Part shown: positions 31,322 to 43,119 of the stretch, in pieces
How positions within the stretch are numbered: position 1 is the first letter of the stretch
How the letters are laid out: each line of letters starts with the position of its first letter
Source of the DNA: Agarophyton chilense
Taxonomy: Eukaryota > Rhodophyta > Florideophyceae > Gracilariales > Gracilariaceae
Length of the DNA stretch: 64,000 bases
Assembly (NCBI GenBank): GCA_030374765.1
Contig: JARGXX010000001.1
Span: forward strand, 744,001 to 808,000
Direction: 5' to 3'
Notes under the pieces: generated by a model
Database searches by the model: none
What the model was told of the DNA's origin: nothing
Seen by the model: only the letters and a program-made list of their open reading frames with translations
Position numbers and translations under genes: made by a program

Positions 31322-33648
31322 GCTGTGGGCGCGAACGTTAGATGATCTCTTCTTCCGGAGGGGATATAAAATCGAACGTGGATGTCAATTTCACTGTGCT
31401 TGTTGCGTTTTGCAGCGACATGTGAGAGATATTGAATTAAAATGATACTTTTGAAATCTCTAGCTAGTAGAATATGTGCTTTGAACCGCCGCATCTCGCT
31501 TTCGGTTCGGATGAATTGAAAAAGGCGCTGTAGATTGAAGGTTATACAGTCGTAAGAGCAGATCCGGGCCGTCATCCAGTGCTGTCTTTATGTTTTTCTC
31601 AACCCAAGAGAAATAACATTTGTTTGCGGTCGGGTCTTCGAAGGAAGCCAACGCACCGTTCAGGCTGACGAAGACATTAAACCCTTGTGACTGATAGTTG
31701 GAACCGAATCATTTTCATCGGATTGGTTACCTCCTCTAGACATGGGGACTTTTTTGCCGTATTTGTTCTTGGAGGACGTTTTCTACTAACGGCTTGGTAG
31801 TGAGGCAGGTGCACCAGAGCAAACTTGTACAGATTCTCAACGTTTCAATGATTTGCAACAATTGGAACTCCAGGTCAACGAAATCGCCTCTATTCACCCC
31901 TCACTATTCAGGGGTGCCAAGCTAGTGTTGCGAATCTGTTCGAGCACTGTCGATGGAAGAAAGGTTGGTGGAAGCGAATGTAACATTGGTTGAGTTTGCA
32001 ACGAGCCACGTCCCATCACTCTCGCTTATTGGAATGATGTAGTTCGTTGCGATCTGGTAAGACCTATATCTCTGGCTAGTATTGTCATCCCGAAGCGCAA
32101 ATGACTTACTGTGTCGCTATCCGCCAACGCGTGGTGTTCGGTGAGATGAGCTGTCATTCCCATCAGGTAGAGCAGTTGATAGAAAGGGTTCTTAGTGTTC
32201 ATTTCTTCCCAGGATAATGTGTTCGAGAAATCCTCAGATATCTCGAATGAAGGGCGTCAAGTTACATATCAAGATGGGGAAGCATCTGAGACGCACATCA
32301 TGATCTTCGTTGCGTCTCTGGTGAGGCTTGAAGAACTTAGGGTCCATTATACAAATCACAAACGCGCTCTTGACGCCTCACGTAAATGAGGCACTATAGG
32401 GAGTATGTACGTCACAGCAACGCGATAAACCGCGTGTACCATTCTTGAGCTAGAGCTAGCTGTGGCGTTTTTGTGGCTAAATTCTTTTACCACACCGATA
32501 GTCGAGTTTCCTTTCTTTTCGCATCACTCTTCCCTGTTTTCAACAGTTTCTGGCAAACCCAGTTCCAAGGTTACTTGCTCGACATGTTCAACTGCAGTGA
32601 AGCTCGAGTCAGATGGTGCCTTTCGAAAAAGTTAACAAGAAGATCCTAACTTGCGCAGACATACTTGCAATAGATCGCGGCACAGATATCGGTGAACGTC
32701 AAAATCCATCAGCAGATCAGCAAGATCTGGAGAGCACCAGAACAAGAGTAGTATCCCTACTCGTCTTGATCTAAGCACAAACTGGTTAAGATTGCTACCA
32801 ATCCTACCCCCAAGGATTAGCAACAATGCTTGTCTCTGGACCTCGAAAAAACGTCGCATCGGACCCCTAAGGTCACGCTCAGGGCAGAGCCATCACAAGT
32901 AACGATCCGGCGAAAGTGCATCCCGATTAACAGATACAGTATGGTGGGCAAACGCGCATCGAAGGTGTGCATGAAGTGTAACCACGTCATCCTTGTCGAC
33001 AAAGCTGTCCATGTTGGCTTTTGAGCTTATTTTTTATAAATTTAACAGTCCATGGCGCAGATGATCCACGCTGCCCGCACCCTTTTGGCACCATGTGCCG
33101 AAGATGAGCATCGATATGCATGAGCAGGATAACAAAGAGGAGCCGCACAGAAGATACAGCACAGGGTTACTGCACAGAAGGTACTCCATCAAGGCGTAGA
33201 GACACAAAGTGTGGGGCTCGGGGTGAACAGGCGAAACTGGACGCCTTGGGCCAAATGTATACAAGGCGAGAAAGACGAGTTAAACGGTTTTACTGTTTCA
33301 GGTTCAAGATATAAACAGTCAAGAAAATTACTAAGTTTCTTACACGACCTAACCCCCACACCACCGAAATATCAGGCTCGTTCTTTACACGTTTGCTTCG
33401 TCCAAGCGATAGACAACTCGTGGCGCGGGCAAAACGCGCAAGAGGCGCGCAGACACATACAGAATGTGTAGTGCTCTTGAAGAGAGAACTCCAAAAGTGC
33501 TGCACACTGATTATGAAAGCAGTGGAGGTGACAAACGAAGGCTCGGAGACACAGACACAAGACATGATGCTGCACTTGTTAAGAAGAAATGGGGTCATAG
33601 TGATGTATATACACCAACACACGCAAGATGCCTACAAAAAATATCAAG
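31322..33648. other. intergenic region, no supported gene
   Basis: Only short overlapping frames on both strands are present, none with a recognisable domain, signal peptide or repeat. The stretch probably holds the 3' end of the cysteine-rich gene's message and that of the convergent proline-rich gene. Confidence 0.5.
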
Positions 33649-34626
33649 CTATACATGGCGCTGCCGCTGCTGATCGCGAAGGGTGGCGGTGGTCTTGTGC
33701 CAAGCACCAATGACCTCTATCAAGGCGCTGCGATAGCCTCGCAAAACCTCGTGGTGATAAAGACGAGAAACTTTTGCTTCGCGTTGCGAAGACGTGGCAA
33801 CACCACTATCCTTCAAGTTTTGCCGCAATTGAATCTTCTGGTGGTGGGCACGCCGGTGGATGTGTTCATGGAAAAGTTTGTAAGCGACTTCCACATCATG
33901 TTGTGAACTTCCAAAAGAGCTCATGGCGGAATGCGACACGACCTGCTCAAGGATGGGCGGGGCAGAAACGGAAACGGGGGTGACCGGGGTGCCCGGCTGT
34001 TTGCAGCGTCGATGCTTGTGCTTCTTGACGATGCGCATGGTGGTGGAAGGAGGAGTGAATAGCGAAGGCGGGAGGGAAGCAGGCGGCGGTTGGTGGGCAG
34101 CGTCATTGATCGTAAGCGCGGACATAGGCGTGCAGACAAGCGGCGAGGGCGTGACAGGCGCGGGAACATGCGAGCGGGCTGGTGTGCGAGGCATGATGGG
34201 GCGGGTGCGAAGGGCAGGGGAGGGGCACGCTGAAACGTCGGCAGGCGGGAGGACGGGCTGCTCCTTTGCGACAGGATGGGCGGGGGTGGCGTCCATGAAA
34301 TGACGCTGGGTCTGCGGTATCTGCTGCGGTATCTGTTGCGGTATCTGTTGCGGTATCTGCTGAATGTTCATGGGGAGCTCCAATAGCGGGGCGGCATCAG
34401 CGGGTGGGGAGCACTCCAATCTGAGGGGGGGACAGCTGTGAGGATGCGTCATCTCTGCAGGCGGCGGTGGACATGGAAAGGAGAGCGGATCGGCGATGCT
34501 GTCGGGCAGAAAGGCGACGGCTGCAGATTGACGCGACAGGGGGGCGAAGAGGTCCTCGAGAACGTCGTCGGGGGGAAGGCGGTCGAAGATAGAGAGGTCC
34601 ACGGAGAAGAGGTCGCCAGGCTCCAT
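33649..34626 (-). CDS. proline-rich, probably nuclear protein (325 aa)
   Basis: From MEPGDLFSVDLSIFDR (34626) the N-terminus is acidic and hydrophobic (PDDVLEDLFAPL), like a transactivation region. The middle is Pro/Ser/Thr-rich and contains four IPQQ units. A basic cluster follows (IVKKHKHRRCKQP). The last 85 residues are helical and His/Arg/Gln-rich (YKLFHEHIHRRAHHQKI, then GYRSALIEVIGAWHKT). The frame is open upstream to 35091 through an Ala/Thr-rich tract made by GGC/GGT repeats; I chose the internal ATG because that upstream part looks like low-complexity 5' sequence, but a longer form of up to 480 residues is possible. No DNA-binding family was recognised. A transcription co-regulator is inferred. 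Confidence 0.6.
   Translation of the reverse strand: MEPGDLFSVDLSIFDRLPPDDVLEDLFAPLSRQSAAVAFLPDSIADPLSFPCPPPPAEMTHPHSCPPLRLECSPPADAAPLLELPMNIQQIPQQIPQQIPQQIPQTQRHFMDATPAHPVAKEQPVLPPADVSACPSPALRTRPIMPRTPARSHVPAPVTPSPLVCTPMSALTINDAAHQPPPASLPPSLFTPPSTTMRIVKKHKHRRCKQPGTPVTPVSVSAPPILEQVVSHSAMSSFGSSQHDVEVAYKLFHEHIHRRAHHQKIQLRQNLKDSGVATSSQREAKVSRLYHHEVLRGYRSALIEVIGAWHKTTATLRDQQRQRHV
34314..34361 (-). repeat. 12-bp tandem repeat, four units, coding IPQQ
   Basis: Four head-to-tail units of GCGGTATCTGYT on the plus strand are read on the minus strand as (IPQQ)4 inside the proline-rich protein. The length keeps the frame, so copy number can vary without disrupting the gene. Confidence 0.9.
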
Positions 34627-36289
34627 AGCGGAGGTGATGCTGGTGGAAGTGGAGGAGGCGGCGGAGGTGGAGGTGGCGGCGGTGGCGGCGGTGGCGGCGG
34701 TGGCAATGGAGAAGTGGGGGGGAGGCGGGAGTTGAGGGAGCGCAGGAGGAGCGCGGCGTCCTTTTGGGCAAGTCAGGGCGCTGCTTGCTGGAGCGGTAGC
34801 GCTAGCGGCGCGTGTTTCGCACGCCGGCGCCACTCTCACAACCGAAGGTGGCTCGTAAACTGCGCGTCGCTTTGTCGGCTTTGCACGTGTAAGAAGAGCG
34901 CCAGCTCCAATGAGCGCCGTCGCCGCGCTCTGCCAAACTGCGCGCACAGTTGGCACCTTCAACGCGCTGCTGGCAGCTGCTGCGTCGCTGTGGCACAGTG
35001 TCAAGCACTTTGCTTCTCTCTGCCTTTTCTCTCTCTCCGCCTTCTCTCTCTGATTCTCTCCTTCTCTATGGATTCTCTTTATGGCTACCATGCGCCGCGA
35101 CGCCGTCTTTCCTGAACTGGCTCTTCGTCACATGCCCCGCCAAAAGAGCTGCCTGAGATTTCACTCCGCCTCCGGCTCATCGCATTTTCTCACATAGTGA
35201 CAAATGCGCACCACATTGCTGGCACCCATATGCTACAGTACAGCAATGCCCGCCTCATCATGTCGCTCCGAAGTGCCCTCATCGAACAACAACCACAGCT
35301 ACGAAGTGTACCAATCGACAAACAATGCTAAGCAAATGCCCTTCGAACCCCCCTTCAGCCTCTTCATCCCTCATCCCACTTGCGTAGAGCAGCACAAAAC
35401 ACAAGTGGACGAGCTCGAACCGTTACTGAAAACCTTCAGTACTTGTTGTCCTGCATACACTTTAAAACAATCTGACTTTTTATATAATCCTCCAAAATGT
35501 ATGAGCTTCTCTTATCTCATACCATGCTCTGCTCCTTTATGTGTTCCGCACAACGCAAACACACACGCAACAAATACAATTAATTGAGCTACCAAGGTAG
35601 CTACCAACTATTCCAATGGCTGTAAGCGGTACAATCACAAACAGGAACACAGCTTATGCCCAAACCGATACCCTCCACTCTATTCCACCACGCAATTGTC
35701 CTGCATCGCTTTTGCCCCATGCTTTGTGCTCTGCGACCTGTGGAAGCCCGAACCATGCAGGAATACGTTCTTTCAAAGTAGCAAGAACCGAAAGAAAAAC
35801 TGGTTTAATCGTGCCAGCTAACACCCCAGAGCTCTAATAACGTGTTGGAAATGAAGGAACCGGAAAGACATTTCTCTCAAGGCGTTTCTGTGGAATGTAT
35901 ACAAAAGATTCAGCCGAGAAAAGAATAAGGCAAACACCAGCAAGTAACGACGACGCCACCTTCAAAGAAAACCACACCTGGACAAGAATGGGATTGGCTG
36001 TCGAATTAACGCTACCGATAATTGATGTGTGCTTTCGCCCCGCTGGAGAGGAGAACAATCTGCTTCAAAGAGAATTAACTAGTAAAAACAGTTCAGAACA
36101 ACAATGAATGCTACCAACACTCTTCACAGAGAGGGATACAACCATTTTTATCTCATTCTATCGCTTACAATGATAGTCATTAGGCAGTATTCAACTGTGC
36201 CGTTGACTGCTACATTCGCCTTCTACGCGAATCTACGGAGTTTTAAGGTGACATGGTCCATCCTAGGAGTCCATGATGTGGGCCAATCT
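34627..36289. other. upstream region of the proline-rich gene and gene-free spacer
   Basis: The first 500 bases may be the 5' leader or an extended N-terminus of the proline-rich gene (GC-rich, with GGC/GGT trinucleotide runs at 34660-34710). The remaining sequence to 36289 shows no supported gene; small frames such as 35204-35587 have no domain or code bias that I can defend. Confidence 0.45.
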
Positions 36290-39019
36290 TTAGTCCCTCT
36301 CATCATCATCATCATCGTCATCATCTGCTGATGAATGTTTCACATGGTGCACTTTCTTGATGCAAATCCTGCGTCCATGTTTCCAGGCACAGATAAGACC
36401 TCGTCCACAACCACAACTCGGACTGCTACAGTCGTCGCCAAGTCCAACAATCCTCTGGCGGCACATCCCATGCACGCAATTCAATCCCTTCTTGCACACC
36501 CGAAACGAGTGGTATCCACATCGCCCGCCAATTCCCAAAGCTACAACACATCGTCTTCTCAAACGATGACCGGCACAGATTGTTCCGTCAGCACAAACAG
36601 AGCCTCTTGGCCTGCAGTCACCCCCTCGACTAACCTTGCATAATCCTCGTTCACACGTCAGTCCACGCTCGCACTTTGTCACCAGCGTTCCTCCGCACTT
36701 TTGGCCACGCTTCCTTAGTGCCAGGCATGTCTTCCGCGATCCAGAACCGGCACAAACACCTCCTTCAACACAACCAGAGCCATTCGACGAGCACTGCCCG
36801 CCAATGGGAATTCTGCACACACCTTTCTCGCATGTCAATCCCCGGTGACAGTCATAGGATGACCTGCAACGGAAATTAGGTCTCGTCGCCATAACGCAGC
36901 GTTTCTTACCTCCTGAGCGTGCGCATACAGTCCCCATCTCACACATTCTCGCCCTTGATCCGCACAAGCTTCCCTTTGGCAGCCTACAGAATTTGTCCTG
37001 GCATTTCAGGCCTCTTTGGCACACCATTAACGCATTCCCTCCACAGCGATATCCAGCTGGAATCGGCTTCACGCACCTCTTCCGGGAAGAAGTTCCGGCA
37101 CAAAGTGTGCCCTTCATGCAAATGGAGCCCTTTCGCAAGCAGTCCCCTCCAAGAGGAATGTACAACTTGCTGCAAATACCGCCTACGCACCTCAGGCCGC
37201 GTCTACACATCCACAAGGGATCTTTTCCACATCGTTCTCCCATAGGCACGAGTCTCACGCACCTTTTCTTGCTAGCAGATCCAAAGCACACTGTGCCCGG
37301 ACTGCAGATGGAGCCTTTGCGTGCACAATTTCCGCCGAGTGGAATGTTCACCTTGCTGCATATTCCTCCAACGCAACGTAGCCCACGCTCACAGACCAAA
37401 AACGGAGATTGTGCACATCGCTTCCCCATCGATACGGGCTTCAAACATAGTTTCTTCTGCGCAGATCCGATGCATACACTGCCGTCCACACACATGGAGC
37501 TTGGCTCCAAACAGCTTCCCCCCACTGGAACCTTCGGCTTTCGACAGAACCCTCTCATGCATTTCAGGTTCGCCTCACATACTGAAAAAGCATCATTGCC
37601 GCATGGCTCCCCCATACCTTTGATCGTCGCACACTTGCGCATCCCATCCCTCCCAGTACATGTTGTGTCATCAACGCACAAAGAATTCTTGTCGGAGCAA
37701 TCACCTCCCTTGGGCACCTTGCAGAAGCTCTCTTCGCACACCAGACCCTTCTTGCACACAGAAAACGGGTGTTGGCCACATTGCTTGCGGACATCAACCG
37801 GAGCAACGCATTTCTTCATCGTGTCCGTACCAGCACACACAGTGTCGTCAACGCATAGTGAGCGCTTGTCGGTGCAGTATCCTCCCTTGGGGATCTTACA
37901 GAAGCCTTCTTCGCACACAAGCCCTTTTTTGCACACCGAGAACGGGTTTTGTCCGCAGCGCATACGAACGTTTTTGGGTAGAACACACCTCTTCAAGTCT
38001 TCACCACCAGCACAGATAGTTTCATCCACGCACAGCGAATTCTTGGCGCTGCAGTCCCCTTCTCGCGGGATCTTGCAGAATCCTTCTTCGCAAGTAAGGC
38101 CCTTCTTACAAACTGAGAAAGGATTATCTTCACAGCGCATTCGAACTCCCTTTGGCGCAACGCACCGCTTCATTCCATCGGTTCCAGCACAGACCATATC
38201 GTCGGTACACAGCGCATTTCTCCCAGAGCAGTCACCTCCGTTCTTGATTTTACAGAGCCCATCTTCGCACACAAGTCCTTTCTTGCACACAGAGAACGGG
38301 TTCTGCCCACAGCGCTTTCGCACATCAATCGGCGTCACGCACCTCTTCATGTTCTCTGTACCGGCGCAGGTTGTATCGTCCACACAAAGCGAGTTGGGCG
38401 CGCTGCAGTCCCCACCCTTCACATTCTTACAGAATCCTTCTTCGCACGTCAACTGCTTTTCGCACACTGCAAATGGATCCTGCTCACATCTCCGGCGTAC
38501 CGTTCTTGGCAACACACATTTCTTTTCCGCATCGGTGCCAGCACATACCGTGCCATCCACGCACACAGAGCTCTTTGGTTTGCAGTCACCCCCTTTCCCA
38601 ACCTTGCACAAACCCATCTCACATCTCAGACCCCGCTCACATACAACAAACGGGGTTATGCACGGCATTCCTCGGCTTTTCGGCACCACACACTTCTTCA
38701 TGGTATCACTTCCAGCACAAATAGTCCCATCTACACACAACGAGCCCTCCGTTGTGCATTCCCCTTTCTCTGGAATCTTACAGAATCCTTCTTCACACGT
38801 CAACCCACTTTGGCAAATCCAGTACGGGTCGTGGCCACATCTCTTTCCGACGGGCTTTGGCTTCACGCACATCTTCTTCGAAGCCGGTCCAGCACATACT
38901 TCACCGGCCGCGCAAACTGGGCAACCGTACGTAGCAGCGTAGCGATGAGGATCACTTCCGAAAACAGATGAGTACAGAGACAAAAGTACAAGAAGCCCCA
39001 AAACAATAGATGACATCAT
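36290..39019 (-). CDS. secreted cysteine-rich protein with fifteen repeats (909 aa)
   Basis: The start is placed at MMSSIVLGLLVLLSLYSSVFG (39019), a clean signal peptide; the frame is open further upstream but would bury it. Fifteen tandem units of about 58 residues follow. Most have eight cysteines in the same spacing as in the gene at 30323 (core SLCVDDTVCAG, KKCVAP, RCGQNPFSVCKKGLVC, EEGFCK). Units 3-8 are the most alike, suggesting recent internal duplication; units 12 and 15 are irregular. The chain is very rich in Lys and Arg and ends in an acidic tail of eight Asp (DDDDDDDDERD) coded by ATC/ATG-rich triplets at about 36292-36325. There is no membrane anchor, so it is probably extracellular. 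The function is unknown. Confidence 0.85.
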   Translation of the reverse strand: MMSSIVLGLLVLLSLYSSVFGSDPHRYAATYGCPVCAAGEVCAGPASKKMCVKPKPVGKRCGHDPYWICQSGLTCEEGFCKIPEKGECTTEGSLCVDGTICAGSDTMKKCVVPKSRGMPCITPFVVCERGLRCEMGLCKVGKGGDCKPKSSVCVDGTVCAGTDAEKKCVLPRTVRRRCEQDPFAVCEKQLTCEEGFCKNVKGGDCSAPNSLCVDDTTCAGTENMKRCVTPIDVRKRCGQNPFSVCKKGLVCEDGLCKIKNGGDCSGRNALCTDDMVCAGTDGMKRCVAPKGVRMRCEDNPFSVCKKGLTCEEGFCKIPREGDCSAKNSLCVDETICAGGEDLKRCVLPKNVRMRCGQNPFSVCKKGLVCEEGFCKIPKGGYCTDKRSLCVDDTVCAGTDTMKKCVAPVDVRKQCGQHPFSVCKKGLVCEESFCKVPKGGDCSDKNSLCVDDTTCTGRDGMRKCATIKGMGEPCGNDAFSVCEANLKCMRGFCRKPKVPVGGSCLEPSSMCVDGSVCIGSAQKKLCLKPVSMGKRCAQSPFLVCERGLRCVGGICSKVNIPLGGNCARKGSICSPGTVCFGSASKKRCVRLVPMGERCGKDPLWMCRRGLRCVGGICSKLYIPLGGDCLRKGSICMKGTLCAGTSSRKRCVKPIPAGYRCGGNALMVCQRGLKCQDKFCRLPKGSLCGSRARMCEMGTVCARSGGKKRCVMATRPNFRCRSSYDCHRGLTCEKGVCRIPIGGQCSSNGSGCVEGGVCAGSGSRKTCLALRKRGQKCGGTLVTKCERGLTCERGLCKVSRGGDCRPRGSVCADGTICAGHRLRRRCVVALGIGGRCGYHSFRVCKKGLNCVHGMCRQRIVGLGDDCSSPSCGCGRGLICAWKHGRRICIKKVHHVKHSSADDDDDDDDERD

Positions 39020-39127
39020 GATTACGAAGACCAAATCGACTACTGTTGATAGCAAACAAAAACGATTGCAGAAGCAGTGAGGCTGCGGGAGAGCGGAAAC
39101 AAGAGATCCCCCGGTTGAACACCAGCC

Positions 39128-39135
39128 CTTAAATA
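39128..39135 (-). promoter_or_regulatory. TATTTAAG TATA-like box
   Basis: On the minus strand TATTTAAG lies 116 bases upstream of the ATG at 39019, the same octamer and nearly the same distance as in the paralogue at 30323. I see no such box in front of the housekeeping genes at 44-64 kb. Confidence 0.6.
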
Positions 39136-40391
39136 GTGTTTCGTGTAGCTGCTCCGGAATCCCTGAGCCTATCAGAAATGTAGACGGACTCTGGACGTCA
39201 ATCATTACAAAAAGAACCAGGGAGCATTCGTATCAATGCACTCCACGTACTCTCCCCGAAAACGCCACCATCACGGATGGAGATCGCAAAAGCCCTCCCA
39301 AAGACTACGCGTATACCCTGGCCAACGTTGTGGGGTATCTCACTTCTTAGAATGCAGGCTGTTATAGATAAACAAGAGCTTTTGGAGAGGACTTGCGGAA
39401 TCGAAATGCACTTCCCCCTGATCTGCGCATGTCGCAGTATCTTTTGCTACTGACAGTGCATGTGGTGTAGTCAGCACTCCCGTACAATGCAGACGTAGCG
39501 AGAAGAACAGTATCTCTACAGGGCCACCCCATGGTCCGTGATCAACGGCGAGCGGCTTGTCATGTCAGTCCTCGTTGCTCAAATTTCACTCTGGAACTGT
39601 TCTTTTCGTTAGATGTATGGTAGAACAAGCACGGAGGTCATCGTTTCAATGGCCACTACTGGTCAACATCTTAACATAGTGGAGTCAAATCGGTGTGTTT
39701 CTATAATGATTGCAGCGCAAACAATTGCATCCATATGACTTTCGAATTTCAAAAGCAAAGCCGATGCCCAAACACATTAGAAAGACTTCGCGTTCGACTT
39801 CGTTTAACGCTGGCTGGTCGAAGGAGTCGGGGTGGTAAAGGCTAGAAAAGTCAACTTGTGGATTAATCCATCCTGGATCTCGGAAGGATGAAAAACAGCG
39901 AGAATGTAAGTGTTGAAGGGGAAAGGCTCCAGTTCATGTTTCCATACAGTACCTGATTCCGAGGAAGAGAAGCAGACGCTCCCAGAGCAAAGCGTTGCGC
40001 AGATCAATCGGGAGAAATGGTGAAAAGAAACGTCGAATATTTTGTCCACGCGTGGCGTTTTACCATCCACTTCGCGTTTTCTACGCTGTCAGATTCGCAT
40101 TTTCGATCCCTCCGTTGAGCTCCCCGAAATAGCGCACGTGGATTGTTCTGCAATACAGCGAGGAATGGCATAGGCGGCTCGAAGCGTGCCCTGCCTAAAA
40201 GCATAGTAGAAATGCCAATCTGTCAGAAACAATTGATGAAACTCCTCCCTCCTACGATTATCCCTACTTGAGCTGTTCTTCCCTCGCCTACCATTTGACC
40301 CTTCGTTGTTGTTCATACCATTGCCCAGTAATTATCCGATCGAGACAAGATAGAAGCAGGTCTGTCCAGTAACGGCGCCCAATCCAGCACT
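39136..40391. other. divergent intergenic region
   Basis: It lies between the minus-strand cysteine-rich gene and the plus-strand ABM gene, so it should hold both promoters. No coding frame here has recognisable content. Short minus-strand frames near 39804-40316 are basic and unremarkable. Confidence 0.45.
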
Positions 40392-40706
40392 ATGGTGGTA
40401 ATCCCAGAGACTGAAGGAGTCACGGAAATCAACTTGATTGCAACTTTGACGATCAAACCCGAATTTGTGAAGGACGTAAAAAAGACCTTTTTCAAACTTG
40501 TGACTGAATCTCGTAAAGAAGATGGAAACATCAGCTATGAGCCGATGCAGGGAGTTGAGAAAACAAACATCATCGTTGTCGTCGAGACGTGGAAATCGAA
40601 GGAAGACTTGCAACTTCACTTCGATTCGAAACACCATGAGGACGCTATGAAGGAGATGGACGGAAAGATGGAGTCAGTTGAGCTAACATTTTTCAATAAG
40701 TTGTAG
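40392..40706 (+). CDS. small ABM-domain (dimeric ferredoxin-like) protein, 104 aa
   Basis: The whole protein is one antibiotic-biosynthesis-monooxygenase-type domain: a first beta strand (INLIATLTIKPEFVKDV), a helix (VKKTFFKLVTESRKEDG), the motif NISYEPMQG, then the strand and helix IIVVVETWKSKEDLQLHF and the His-rich SKHHEDAM, typical of YgiN-like members. Such proteins dimerise and act as quinol or small-aromatic monooxygenases or as stress-related scavengers; the substrate cannot be read from sequence. There is no targeting peptide, so it is probably cytosolic. It is intronless and ends at a TAG stop. The domain is common in bacteria, so a bacterial origin is possible but not shown. Confidence 0.85.
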   Translation: MVVIPETEGVTEINLIATLTIKPEFVKDVKKTFFKLVTESRKEDGNISYEPMQGVEKTNIIVVVETWKSKEDLQLHFDSKHHEDAMKEMDGKMESVELTFFNKL

Positions 40707-43082
40707 ACGTCCCGTCCCGGCCCGTCTTATGGGCACGTTTTTTGGATAGGATTTAACGTGCTTCCAGGCGTTGGGAACTTCGATTAGAAAAGGATTCCGA
40801 AGTGATGCCTGTGCTTTGCATTTCAGCGCATTAGTATTAAAAGACTGAGGGGATCGGGAAACACCCTCTCTGGGTATAGCAGACACCTGGCGAGCATACA
40901 AAAAGCGATGCGTGCCATCCCATCTTGCGTTTTTAACTTGAGCATGAGATGTGTGCCTGTTAGGGATCTGTTACCGACCAGCTGCTTCAGTATGAGAGAG
41001 TTCCATCTTGAGCAGGGGTAATATAAGCTCAAACTTTGTAAAAGGCAGATTATCCCTTGCCAGTACTACATGTTGGTACCACTAGTCAGAGCACGCAAAT
41101 TCTTTGGTTCAAAGCTTATGGGGATACCTCTTGTTGAAAATGCAATGACCAGTAGTCGGTCGTTTACTCTGCTTCGGAGTAGTACTACAAGCGGGATTGA
41201 CGCCGCGCTCCAGGCAAACCAATTTGTCAGACCGAGGTTGTTCAAGGGTACGCAGATACACATGTGGGCCTGCATATCATGTGGCCGCCTGTAGTATAAA
41301 AAAACCTGGCGGCAGTGATTTGTCACCATTGCAAAGTACTGGAGCGACACGTTCATTCATCCGAGACGCAGAAGTTGTCTGTTTTGCTTACTCGCAGTCT
41401 TCATCCTTCGGGCAACGCATGCCAATTGATCGACAAAAGATCTACAAGTGAGCTCTTCCTTCCGCCAGGTATGACGGCAGGCATTTTGCCATTATTTCTG
41501 ACGATCTGGTAGATGTAATGATGAATGAGGCATTGAACATGGCGGAGAGCCAGACGACATCTTCAGGAAGAAAATTTTGAGCGAAACCTTTTACTGGAGA
41601 GGGTTGTTATCGAGTTCTTTCCTTCCCTGTGAGCTGCACACAGGTGTTAGGCTATTTTCGTCTTCTCAATCACCAGAATTTACCATACGGGACTACAAGT
41701 GCAAAAGTTCCTTGAGTAGTGTGAAGAGGTTGGGCGGGAGTACGCGATGGTATTCTGCGAAAAGCAACAGGCTCGTGAGACAAGAAGAGGTGCTCCTGCA
41801 CGCACAATACATTCTCCTCAGCAAAATATATTCCTTCCTTTAAGCCAGTGCTTGAAGCTATTTACCGTCATGCGATATCTATCAGAGTCGACGACTCAAG
41901 CAAGCTTCTGATAAATACACTCATGACTCTCAAATCTTCCTTGCAGAAAGAATCCTATTAGAATTTCTGTGACATTCTGGGTCGGGCAAACACTCATTGA
42001 CAGGAAGCTTTCTGAAAGAGGCGTTCCCGAGAAGCCGCGACGATGTGCGATTAGTTATTGGTGGGCACTTTTTCAAGCGTAGTTGTTTCAAAATGGTAGA
42101 GAATTACCAGCACCATAACCAGAATTCCGCCGTACGTGGCGTACTGGGCCATATCCGCATCGCTCATCATCTTTGGGCTGCTTCAAAAGTCTCGACGTTC
42201 TTCTGGTCCTGATACTTCTTTCTTTCGGGAGTAGTAGAGCTATGTGTTGCTTGTAAAAAATATTCGAGTTAAGATCTTCTTGGGCGTTGGGATTGTGTAA
42301 ATTCCGCTCGAAAATGCTAACACCAAAGGGAAGTTCAATCAATCAACAACTCGCACCCCTGACAAAGATCTTCTATTTAATTTAATTAATCTTTAAATCT
42401 AACAAATCATACTTCAAGCAATGATGAACATGAACATGACCAAGCTCTTTTTAATTAAGCAAAAATGATTGTACATTCGAAAACCAATATAAAAACTTTT
42501 CGGATAACTTGCATAGTCAAGACTGAACAGAAACATAAAGAGCAAACTGCTACAACTAACAAAATCTCAAGTTCTAAGGGTTTTGCAACCGAAGCGCTCT
42601 GCATCCGCACCTGCCTCGTTCGAAAAGTTGAAAGGAAATTATAGGTGAATGCCTAATCCTGAAAGTTGAGCTGTCTTCTTTGGTTTCATAGCTGAAATGA
42701 AGTCCCGAAGGATATATGATTTTGTCCAGGATGAGCTGCAAGGAAGAAATTATATGGCATGGATTCAAAAATGTTTTCAAATGATGCAGTCCAGACCAAC
42801 TAAACCCAATCATGTCCACAACGTGATGCTCGTTTTAAAAGATATAGCTTCAGTACTGATCGGAATTATTCCTGGTTATGGAACGTAATCCCGGGGTAAG
42901 GAGAGAACCGAGAGAACGAGGTCAAGGAGAGAGTTTTTGCCTCCCCTTAGCGAACGTCAGGGGCTCATTGTTTGTGATATTATTAAAAAATGGCCTGAGA
43001 GAGTGTTGGCCTTCTTAGTGAGAGAACGCTTCTTTGACCATCAGCGTTATGCACTATGCTGGAATTAGGCCAGTGCACCCAT

Positions 43083-43119
<37 letters not shown>

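Noticed and set aside
36993-38942. 649-codon plus-strand frame
   Set aside because: It is exactly antisense to the cysteine-rich repeat gene, whose tandem structure keeps the opposite strand open. The sense frame has a signal peptide and regular cysteines.
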